Below, piece by piece: positions 7,829 through 13,386 of a DNA stretch of 13,386 nt. Made by a program: the position numbers and the translations under genes. The stretch covers positions 1-13,386 of the forward strand of contig JBARXT010000047.1 in NCBI GenBank assembly GCA_049647485.1. The letters run 5' to 3'. Source of the stretch: 62-47 sp049647485 (GTDB taxonomy: Bacteria > Pseudomonadota > Alphaproteobacteria > Rhizobiales > Xanthobacteraceae). The notes under the pieces were generated by a model. The model was not told the DNA's origin and did not search any database. It was given only the letters and a program-made list of their open reading frames with translations. Position 1 is the stretch's first letter, and each line of letters begins with the position of its first letter.

Positions 7829-7850
7829 CAAGCGACGAATAACGCTATCG
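7823..7850. repeat. Inverted repeat spanning the two convergent stop codons
   Basis: CGATAGC (7823-7829) and GCTATCG (7844-7850) are a perfect 7-bp inverted repeat with a 14-nt loop. Each arm contains a TAG stop: that of the CodA-like gene on the plus strand and that of lpxB on the minus strand. There is no T-run on either side, so it is a possible bidirectional 3'-end hairpin rather than a standard terminator. Confidence 0.45.
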
Positions 7851-9002
7851 CAACAGCCCGATCACCACATCGGCGGCGCGCGCGCTCGGCGACAACGCAC
7901 CGGTCGACATGATGTCGTCGATGCGCGCGAACGCTTCCTGCTGCCGCCGCCGTATCGGCGTGTCAGTCAGGACGTCGCGCAAGGCTGGCGCGAGCTTCGC
8001 GGCGGTGCAGTCCTCCTGAATGAATTCAGGAATCATATTCTCACCGATCACCAGATTGGCGAGGATCACCGACGACGAGGTGATGCGCCGGCGTACGATC
8101 CACGCTTCCACCGCGCCGGCTTTATAAGCGGTGACCATCGGCACCTGCGCGAGAGCCAGTTCAAGCGTGACCGTGCCGGACTTGGCGAAAGCGGCATGCG
8201 CCACCCGAAAAGCCGCGCGCTTGGCATCCTCGCCGATCACGACACGCGGCCGCACCGTCCACGTCTCAAGCTCGCGCGCGATGATCCCTTCGAGATGCGG
8301 CATCGTCGGCAATATCGCCTCGAACGGTATACGCTGCGCCTGCAATTGTCCGAGCGTTTCACCGAACACCGCCATGTGGTGACCGATCTCGCTGCGACGG
8401 CTGCCCGGCAGAACGAGCAGAATCGGCGGCGAACTATCACGGCGCGATTGTTCGACAGAGTTCGGCCGCAACGAACCAAGCTGTTCCGTCAACGGATGAC
8501 CGACGAAGGTACACGGCGGTCCGTCGAGCCTCCGCAGCGCTTCCGGCTCGAACGGCAGGATCGCCAGCACATGATCGATATAGCCGCGCATGGTGCGGGC
8601 ACGTCCCGGCCGCCACGCCCACACCTGTGGCGACACGTAATCGACGATCGGAATCCGCGGTGCGCGCGCACGCACCCGCCTGGCGACGCGATGGGTAAAG
8701 TCGGGACTGTCGATGATGATCAATGCGTCCGGCTGTGCCGCGATCACGGCATCGGCGGTTTCACGAATACGACGCAGGATGCTGCGCAACTGCTTCGCGA
8801 CCGCCGCGAGACCGACGATGGACAATTCCTCGATCGGAAAGCGGGAGACGAGTCCCGCCTCCGCCATCGCGCGGCCGCCGACGCCCTCGAAGCGCACGCC
8901 GTCACCGAGCCGCGTTCGCAATTCACGCATCAAGCTGGCGCCGAGCCGATCGCCGGATTCTTCCGTCGCGATCAGAAATATCTTGCGTGCATCGCTTGGC
9001 AT
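7845..9002 (-). CDS. lpxB: Lipid-A-disaccharide synthase
   Basis: Inverting glycosyltransferase (family GT19) that joins UDP-2,3-diacylglucosamine and lipid X into the lipid A disaccharide at the inner face of the cytoplasmic membrane. The 385-aa protein is full length. Motifs in order: ATEESGDRLGA (12-22), IIDSPDF (96-102, with the conserved Asp98), DYVSPQVWAWR (121-131), TFVGHPLTE (165-173), LLVLPGSRRSEI (195-206) and AFAKSGTVTLELA (271-283), followed by VTAYK. The frame is open further upstream, but the ATG at 9002 matches the family N-terminus and overlaps the lpxI stop as TGATG, a typical coupling arrangement. It is the last gene of the bamA-lpxB cluster and converges on the CodA-like gene with no recognisable terminator between them. 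Confidence 0.97.
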   Translation of the reverse strand: MPSDARKIFLIATEESGDRLGASLMRELRTRLGDGVRFEGVGGRAMAEAGLVSRFPIEELSIVGLAAVAKQLRSILRRIRETADAVIAAQPDALIIIDSPDFTHRVARRVRARAPRIPIVDYVSPQVWAWRPGRARTMRGYIDHVLAILPFEPEALRRLDGPPCTFVGHPLTEQLGSLRPNSVEQSRRDSSPPILLVLPGSRRSEIGHHMAVFGETLGQLQAQRIPFEAILPTMPHLEGIIARELETWTVRPRVVIGEDAKRAAFRVAHAAFAKSGTVTLELALAQVPMVTAYKAGAVEAWIVRRRITSSSVILANLVIGENMIPEFIQEDCTAAKLAPALRDVLTDTPIRRRQQEAFARIDDIMSTGALSPSARAADVVIGLLR

Positions 9003-9859
9003 CACGCGGGCAATCCGGTGATGAAGACGCCCGCGCGATCCGCCGCATCGATCATCGGCTGCGGATCGGCAACGATGGTATGGCCGGCGACGGTCGCAAG
9101 TCCCGCCAGCCCCGCCGCGATCACGCCGTCGACGGTCTGCAATCCGGTGGTCGGCAGATCGAAGCGCAGATCCTGGCCGCGTTTCGGCATCTTCACCAGA
9201 ACGCCGCGCTTCGTCTTCGCGCGAATGCGACCGTCGGCACGCAACTGCGCGATACGCGCCAGCAGCGCATCGGTGCCTTCGATTCCCTCGACGCCAACGA
9301 CATGACCGTCGATCACCACGACAGCCTGACCGATATCGAACGGCCCGAGCGCGCGCAGTACCTCGCATCCCTTGGAGATATCCGCCTCGGCATCGGCTTC
9401 CGGCTTCGCTCGCGTGAGGCAGCCGGCCGGCATCAGCAGTTCAGGTGCGAGATCCTTGACTCCGACCAGACGGAAGCCATCCTTCTCGAGCAGGCGTCCG
9501 ACGCTCGACAGCAGATGATCGTCGCCGCCGCGAAACGCCGCCCATACCCGCGGGAGAACACGCAGCGTTCCCCAATCGAGGCGTATTTCGGAAAGCGCAG
9601 GCCGGATCAGTGTGCCGATGAAAGCGAGATCGCGGCACTTCTCGTTGCGCAGCAGCCGCGTCAGCCGGCCAAGCTGACCCAGCGAAATCCAGTGATGCTT
9701 GAACCGTGCGACCGCGACCGGATCGCAAAATCCCTTGATCGCAAAGATGACCGGCGTGACACCGCGCGCCGCCAACGCTTCACCCACCGCGAACGGCAAT
9801 ACGCCGCCGCCGGCGACCAGTCCGACCGGCGATGAAATCGGCAGCGTGTCGTTGGTCAT
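9002..9859 (-). CDS. lpxI: UDP-2,3-diacylglucosamine pyrophosphatase LpxI (DUF1009)
   Basis: Hydrolyses UDP-2,3-diacylglucosamine to lipid X and UMP, the step done by LpxH in E. coli; LpxI is the unrelated alphaproteobacterial replacement first characterised in Caulobacter. The 285-aa protein has the family's glycine-rich N-terminus VGLVAGGGVLPFAVGEAL (12-29), the middle segment FIGTLIRPALSEIRLDWGTL, HLLSSVGRLLEKDGF (115-129), and the diagnostic C-terminal KMPKRGQDLRFDLPTTG (223-239) with its conserved aspartates. It starts 21 bp after lpxA and overlaps lpxB by one base, placing it exactly between its substrate-making and product-using steps. No LpxH is in the window, consistent with LpxI being the only enzyme for this step here. 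Confidence 0.95.
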   Translation of the reverse strand: MTNDTLPISSPVGLVAGGGVLPFAVGEALAARGVTPVIFAIKGFCDPVAVARFKHHWISLGQLGRLTRLLRNEKCRDLAFIGTLIRPALSEIRLDWGTLRVLPRVWAAFRGGDDHLLSSVGRLLEKDGFRLVGVKDLAPELLMPAGCLTRAKPEADAEADISKGCEVLRALGPFDIGQAVVVIDGHVVGVEGIEGTDALLARIAQLRADGRIRAKTKRGVLVKMPKRGQDLRFDLPTTGLQTVDGVIAAGLAGLATVAGHTIVADPQPMIDAADRAGVFITGLPA

Positions 9860-9880
9860 GGATAGCCCATCGCCTCGTCG

Positions 9881-10684
9881 TCACGATTTGTCGGTGTTGT
9901 CTCCCGGCAGGCAAAGCGGACGGAGCTTGCCTTCGCCGATGAAGGTCAGGATTTCCGCGATGGCCGGATCCTCGGCCGCCATCGGCTGCAGCTGTTGCAG
10001 CCGCTCGGCGAACGTGCCGTGGCCGTGAAACAGTTTGCGATAGAAACCGCGCACCGCCGAAAGCCGGTCGCGGGTGAATTTGCGGCGGCGCATGCCGATA
10101 ATATTGAGGCCCTCGAGCCGTGCGTATTGTCCGTTGACGAGACCGTACGGGATGATATCGCCACGCACGCCGCAAACGCCGCCGATCATCACTTGCGGCC
10201 CCACGCGCGTGAACTGATGCACGGCCGACAGCCCACCGATGAAGACGAAGTCGCCGATCTCGCAATGTCCGCCCAGCGTCGCCGACGTCGCGAAGACCAC
10301 ATCGTTGCCGACCTGACAATCGTGGCCGACATGCGCATTGTTCATGAAGTAACCCCGCGCACCGACGCGGGTCACTCCGCCACCGATGACAGAGCCGACA
10401 TTCATGGTGACACCTTCGCGCATCTGGCAGGATTCACCAATTTCAAGCCGCGTGGGTTCACCACGATAGGCCAGCGACTGCGGCGCACTGCCGAGCGACA
10501 CGAACGGCGACATCCGGCAGCGCGGCCCCACCGTCGTGCGCCCCATGATCGACACATGCGCGTCGAGGCGGCATTCCTCACCGAGCACGACATCGGGGCC
10601 GATCACGCAATACGGACCGATGACACATCCCTCGCCGATCACCGCGCCATCCGCAATCCGCGCGGTCGGATCAATCTTGCTCAT
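9881..10684 (-). CDS. lpxA: UDP-N-acetylglucosamine acyltransferase
   Basis: First enzyme of lipid A synthesis: transfers a 3-hydroxyacyl group from ACP to the 3-position of a UDP-GlcNAc-type sugar in the cytoplasm. The 267-aa protein (E. coli 262) has a long run of left-handed beta-helix hexapeptides (for example IGEGCVIGPYCVIGPDVVLG at 16-35), the catalytic histidine His121 in NNAHVGHDCQVGN, and a helical C-terminus from about residue 200 (MRRRKFTRDRL). The segment corresponding to E. coli TIHRGT reads TMNVGS (93-98), which may bear on the acceptor sugar; relatives of this organism make lipid A from 2,3-diaminoglucose. It lies downstream of fabZ across a 204-bp repeat-containing gap and 21 bp before lpxI. 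The start at 10684 follows GGAAAAGAG. Confidence 0.97.
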   Translation of the reverse strand: MSKIDPTARIADGAVIGEGCVIGPYCVIGPDVVLGEECRLDAHVSIMGRTTVGPRCRMSPFVSLGSAPQSLAYRGEPTRLEIGESCQMREGVTMNVGSVIGGGVTRVGARGYFMNNAHVGHDCQVGNDVVFATSATLGGHCEIGDFVFIGGLSAVHQFTRVGPQVMIGGVCGVRGDIIPYGLVNGQYARLEGLNIIGMRRRKFTRDRLSAVRGFYRKLFHGHGTFAERLQQLQPMAAEDPAIAEILTFIGEGKLRPLCLPGDNTDKS

Positions 10685-10706
10685 GCCAGACTCTTTTCCG
10701 ATCGAA

Positions 10707-10722
10707 TGGACGCATGGTCCAT
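10707..10722 (-). other. Small hairpin in the lpxA leader
   Basis: ATGGAC and GTCCAT form a 6-bp stem with a 5-nt loop (10706-10722) about 22 nt upstream of the lpxA start. It lies outside the outer arms of the large repeat. It may influence initiation at lpxA in transcripts reading through from fabZ; this is inference from structure only. Confidence 0.3.
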
Positions 10723-10730
10723 CACAACCC

Positions 10731-10836
10731 GTCGTTCCGGGATGCGCCGTCTTCAGGCGCAGGTCCGAAATCCATACGCCCGGCGGGGGTTATGGATTCC
10801 GGGCTCGCTCGCGAAGGGCTCGCGCCCCGGAATGAC
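10731..10836. repeat. Palindromic intergenic repeat with cloverleaf-like folding
   Basis: The outer arms GTCGTTCCGGG (10731-10741) and CCCGGAATGAC (10826-10836) pair over 11 bp with one G-T wobble. Inside are three hairpins: TGCGCC/GGCGCA (10743-10748 with 10756-10761), CCGAAATCCATA/TATGGATTCCGG (10765-10776 with 10791-10802, one mismatch) and CGCGA/TCGCG (10810-10814 with 10820-10824). From memory, the edge sequence GTCATTCCGGGGCGCG is a very common intergenic repeat in Bradyrhizobium, Rhodopseudomonas and Nitrobacter genomes; only one copy is in this window. It sits between fabZ and lpxA and should be transcribed within the operon mRNA. The rest of the 204-bp gap shows no convincing gene. 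Confidence 0.8.
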
Positions 10837-10888
10837 AAAGTTAAAGCTACTCAACTCAAAAGGGCTCTTGCCCATGTATCACTTAACG

Positions 10889-11344
10889 TCAGTCCGTCAG
10901 CATCGCGCCGACGTCAGCCTCGGCAACGATAACGCCGTTGACCTTGGCTTCGCCGTGAAACCACCACATGGTCTTGCGGCGGCTGGTGTTGTGCATGTGA
11001 TATTCGATGGTGTCGCCCGGCAGCACCGGCTTGCGAAACTTGCACTTGTCGATGGTGAGAAAATACACCGCGCGCGGCTGAATGCCGTTGCCCGCCGACA
11101 GGATGCCGATCACGCCCGCGGTCTGCGCCATGCCTTCGATTACCAGCACGCCCGGAAACACCGGCCGTTCCGGGAAGTGCCCCTGAAACACCGGCTCGTT
11201 CATGGTGACGTTCTTGATTCCGATGCCGCTGTGGTCCTCGCGAATCTCGATGACCTTGTCGATCAGCAGGAATGGATAGCGGTGCGGCAACGTCTGGAGG
11301 ATCTTATTGATATCGACGGCCTCGATGGCGATCGGCGATTGCAT
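10889..11344 (-). CDS. fabZ: 3-hydroxyacyl-ACP dehydratase FabZ
   Basis: Dehydrates (3R)-hydroxyacyl-ACP to trans-2-enoyl-ACP in fatty acid elongation, competing with LpxA and LpxD for the same hydroxyacyl-ACP pool; co-location with lpx genes reflects this branch point. The 151-aa protein is a single hot-dog fold. Visible motifs: LPHRYPFLLIDKV (19-31), FQGHFPERPVFPGVLVIEGM (53-72) with the catalytic pair His56 and Glu70, and CKFRKPVLPGD further on. The ATG shares one base with the lpxD stop (TGATG), which fixes the start and suggests translational coupling. Downstream, the operon is interrupted by the repeat-bearing gap before lpxA. Confidence 0.97.
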   Translation of the reverse strand: MQSPIAIEAVDINKILQTLPHRYPFLLIDKVIEIREDHSGIGIKNVTMNEPVFQGHFPERPVFPGVLVIEGMAQTAGVIGILSAGNGIQPRAVYFLTIDKCKFRKPVLPGDTIEYHMHNTSRRKTMWWFHGEAKVNGVIVAEADVGAMLTD

Positions 11345-12426
11345 CAGTCGTGTCCCTCAGCCCTGGTTTTCGAATCCTTGGCTCCGGACGATCCGCCATC
11401 GCGAACCAGACGCTCCAACGCGAGAAATTCCCGGAACCATTGTTTGGTCGGCTTGGCGAAGTAGCCCCCCCATCGCTCGCCCGCGGGAATGCTGTCCTTG
11501 ACAGCGCTCATGGCGGTGATCTGCGCACCGTCCCCGATATGAACGTGGTTGTTGACGCCGACCTTGGCGCCCATGGCCACGTTGTCCCCGATCGTCAGGC
11601 TCCCCGCTAACCCGCACTGGGCCGCGATCAGCGAATGGCGGCCGATGCTGACGTTATGGCCGATCTGCACCTGATTGTCGATTTTGGTGCCCTCGCCGAT
11701 CACCGTATCGCGCAGGCTGCCGCGATCGATCGTGGTCCCGGCGCCGATCTCGACATGGTTCTGGATCAGCACCCGGCCGGTCTGCGGCACCTTGATGTGG
11801 CCGCCCTTGCCGAAAATGAAGCCATAGCCGTCCTGCCCGATATGGCAGCCCGGATGGATCAGCACGTTGTTGCCGATGAAGGTGTTGTGGATCGACGAGT
11901 TCGGGCCGACGTTGCAGTCCCGCCCGATCTTCACGCCGGGGCCCAACACCACGCTGGCCCCGATCACGGTCCCCGAACCGATTTCCACGTCAGGCCCGAT
12001 CACCGCCAGCGGATCGACGATGACGTCGTCCTCCAGGCGTGCGGCGGGATCGATGATCGCCGACGGCGAAATGCCGGTGTTGCCGCAGGATGACTGCGGC
12101 CGCAGCGCATCGGCATGAAGGTGGCTGGCCAGATCGACGAAGGCCCGAAACGGCTGTGCAGCGCGCAGCACCGCGACGTGCGGCGGCACCCTGCCCTCGA
12201 ACCTTTCGTGGATCAGGCAGGCTCCGGCGTGGGTCTGGTCGAGTTGGTCGGCGTATTTCAGGTTGTCGAAGAAGGCCAGATGCATCGGCCCGGCTTCGTC
12301 GAGAGAAGCCAGTCCGTGAACAGACTGGGCCGCGCGCGCGTCATCGACCAGATGCGCCTTGGTCAACGCGGCCACTTCGGCCAGCGTCAAGCTCGGCGGT
12401 GGTTGGAAGAATGTCGATTGCGCCAT
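11344..12426 (-). CDS. lpxD: UDP-3-O-acyl-glucosamine N-acyltransferase
   Basis: Third step of lipid A synthesis: adds a second 3-hydroxyacyl chain, by N-acylation, to the UDP-3-O-acyl sugar. The 360-aa protein has the LpxD N-terminal domain (residues about 1-115, SLTLAEVAALTKAHL, AFFDNLKYADQL), then hexapeptide repeats from about 118 to 310 including IHPGCHIGQDGYGF (190-203) and the catalytic His257 in NQVQIGHNVSIG, then a C-terminal helix (KQWFREFLALERL). A GTG ten codons upstream (12456) would lengthen it, but the ATG at 12426 is preceded by GGGTGA and matches the usual start. It lies 54 bp after bamA and overlaps fabZ by one base. The tail of about 20 charged and polar residues after the helix is probably disordered. 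Confidence 0.96.
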   Translation of the reverse strand: MAQSTFFQPPPSLTLAEVAALTKAHLVDDARAAQSVHGLASLDEAGPMHLAFFDNLKYADQLDQTHAGACLIHERFEGRVPPHVAVLRAAQPFRAFVDLASHLHADALRPQSSCGNTGISPSAIIDPAARLEDDVIVDPLAVIGPDVEIGSGTVIGASVVLGPGVKIGRDCNVGPNSSIHNTFIGNNVLIHPGCHIGQDGYGFIFGKGGHIKVPQTGRVLIQNHVEIGAGTTIDRGSLRDTVIGEGTKIDNQVQIGHNVSIGRHSLIAAQCGLAGSLTIGDNVAMGAKVGVNNHVHIGDGAQITAMSAVKDSIPAGERWGGYFAKPTKQWFREFLALERLVRDGGSSGAKDSKTRAEGHD

Positions 12427-12427
12427 G

Positions 12428-12433
12428 TCACCC
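12428..12433 (-). promoter_or_regulatory. Ribosome binding site deciding the lpxD start
   Basis: GGGTGA, one base before the ATG at 12426, matches the 3' part of the extended Shine-Dalgarno sequence. The alternative GTG at 12456 has no comparable site, so the shorter LpxD is preferred. Confidence 0.5.
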
Positions 12434-12480
12434 GCAGCGAACGGTCGCGGGGGCACGCCTCGTGGACCGGGTTTGAACCA

Positions 12481-13386
12481 CTAGAACGTCGTACCGCCGC
12501 CGAACCGGAATTCCTGCACGCGATCATACTTACCCTTGGTGAGGGGTACAGCATAATCGAAGCGCAGCGGTCCGAACGGAGACTGCCAGATCAGGCCCAC
12601 ACCCACCGACGAGCGAACGACCTCGTCGTCGAACGGCGAGAACGTCCGCGCCGCGAGACCCGGCGGGACACCCACGCCCGGATAAGGAGGTCCCTTATAC
12701 CCGGAAAGCTGACCGGCATCGGCATAGATCGCGCCCTTCAGACCCACTTCCTTGGGCAGGAACCAGAACGGCATCTGCAACTCGACCGATGCGCCCCAAT
12801 ACTGCGTGCCGCCCACCGCGTCGCCGTACCCATAACTATTCCACAGCGAGATATCACGCGGCCCGATGCCGTTCGGAGCGAAGCCACGCACCAGGTTCGG
12901 GCCCATCTGGAAGTGGTCGAGCATGCGAATCTCTTTGCTGCCGACCTTGTTCATGATGCCGCCTTGCAGACGGATGATACCAACGATGTCGGACACGAGC
13001 GGCGTGTAATACTTCGCATCGATCGACGACTTGAAGTAGGTGACGTCGCCACCGACACCCGCGAAGTCCTGCTTCCAGTCGATCAACAGACCGTCCGTCG
13101 GGTTCTTGTTGTTGTCGAGGGTGTTGTAGGTCAGCGTATAGCCCACCATCGAGGTCAGCGCCGCACCCTGATTCAACTCCATCAAGACCGGCAGCGAGAT
13201 CGTCGTCGTCGCCGGATCGAGCAGGCTGTCGGGCAACGTGATTTCCTGCTGGTAGAGCGAATACCGCAACTGCAGGGACAGGTCTTCGCGCAACTGGAAG
13301 CCGAGGCGCGGGCTGAATCCCAGCGTCTTGGTGCCGTATTGAATGTATTGGTTCTGCAGTTGCGTGCGCTGGTACACGTCAAGACC
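12481..13386 (-). CDS. bamA: Outer membrane protein assembly factor BamA, C-terminal barrel only
   Basis: Central Omp85-family subunit of the BAM machine that folds beta-barrel proteins into the outer membrane. The frame is open from the right edge to TAG at 12481, giving the last 301 residues; the POTRA domains and signal peptide lie beyond position 13386. Alternating amphipathic strands of a 16-stranded barrel are visible. The conserved L6-loop motif appears as NLVRGFAPNGIGPRD (VRGF), followed by GGTQYWGASVELQMPF, GLKGAIYADAG and SVGVGLIWQSPFGPLRFDYA, the last strands of Omp85 proteins. It ends in FRFGGGTTF, with the terminal phenylalanine typical of outer-membrane barrels. It is the most upstream gene seen of the lpx operon, 54 bp before lpxD, linking protein and lipid A assembly of the outer membrane. 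Confidence 0.96.
   Translation of the reverse strand, partial: GLDVYQRTQLQNQYIQYGTKTLGFSPRLGFQLREDLSLQLRYSLYQQEITLPDSLLDPATTTISLPVLMELNQGAALTSMVGYTLTYNTLDNNKNPTDGLLIDWKQDFAGVGGDVTYFKSSIDAKYYTPLVSDIVGIIRLQGGIMNKVGSKEIRMLDHFQMGPNLVRGFAPNGIGPRDISLWNSYGYGDAVGGTQYWGASVELQMPFWFLPKEVGLKGAIYADAGQLSGYKGPPYPGVGVPPGLAARTFSPFDDEVVRSSVGVGLIWQSPFGPLRFDYAVPLTKGKYDRVQEFRFGGGTTF

Noticed and set aside
7773..9305. Open plus-strand frame of 510 codons opposite lpxB and lpxI
   Set aside because: It is Arg/His-rich, resembles no family, and lies wholly antisense to two clear genes; long antisense frames are expected in high-GC DNA.
9995..11464. Open plus-strand frame of 489 codons opposite lpxA, the repeat gap and fabZ
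   Set aside because: Composition is shadow-like and it crosses the repeat element as well as two opposite-strand genes; no motif was recognised.
12427..12456. GTG start giving a 10-residue longer LpxD
   Set aside because: No ribosome binding site precedes it, whereas the ATG at 12426 has GGGTGA and the usual family N-terminus.

Overview
The window is ordinary chromosomal core DNA from a high-GC alphaproteobacterium. The order bamA-lpxD-fabZ-lpxA-lpxI-lpxB followed by gltA, gltX and comEC, together with two palindromic repeats of types I associate with Bradyrhizobium, Rhodopseudomonas and Nitrobacter, points to the Bradyrhizobiaceae/Nitrobacteraceae. This placement rests on protein character and gene order recognised by eye; no search was run. 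No phage, transposase, CRISPR array, tRNA or rRNA was recognised.

Left part (1-5049): the N-terminal three quarters or so of a ComEC/Rec2 DNA-uptake channel runs off the left edge on the minus strand. Upstream of it, on the same strand, is glnS (glutaminyl-tRNA synthetase), whose 3' end is followed by a perfect 12-bp palindrome plus T5 that looks like both an intergenic repeat and a terminator. glnS is divergent from gltX (glutamyl-tRNA synthetase), so two related class I synthetases share one intergenic control region of about 190 bp.

Middle (5203-7828): gltA (citrate synthase) stands alone on the plus strand and ends at a clear intrinsic terminator. It is followed by a CodA-like amidohydrolase of uncertain substrate, which is the only accessory-looking gene here. 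That gene meets lpxB tail to tail with only 16 bp between the stop codons, and a 7-bp inverted repeat includes both stops.

Right part (7845-13386, all minus strand): an envelope operon transcribed bamA > lpxD > fabZ > lpxA > lpxI > lpxB. BamA inserts outer-membrane proteins. LpxA, LpxD, LpxI and LpxB are the first and third acylation/transfer steps, the UDP-diacylglucosamine pyrophosphatase and the disaccharide synthase of lipid A biosynthesis. FabZ supplies elongating hydroxyacyl chains at the branch between fatty acid and lipid A synthesis. lpxD/fabZ and lpxI/lpxB each overlap by one base (TGATG), implying translational coupling. The operon is broken in one place: a 204-bp gap between fabZ and lpxA holds a palindromic element able to fold into a cloverleaf-like structure.

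No previously undescribed multi-gene system is evident. The points most worth checking are the cloverleaf repeat inside the lpx operon, the glnS/gltX divergent pair, the orphan deaminase-like enzyme, and the convergent overlap at the lpxB 3' end.
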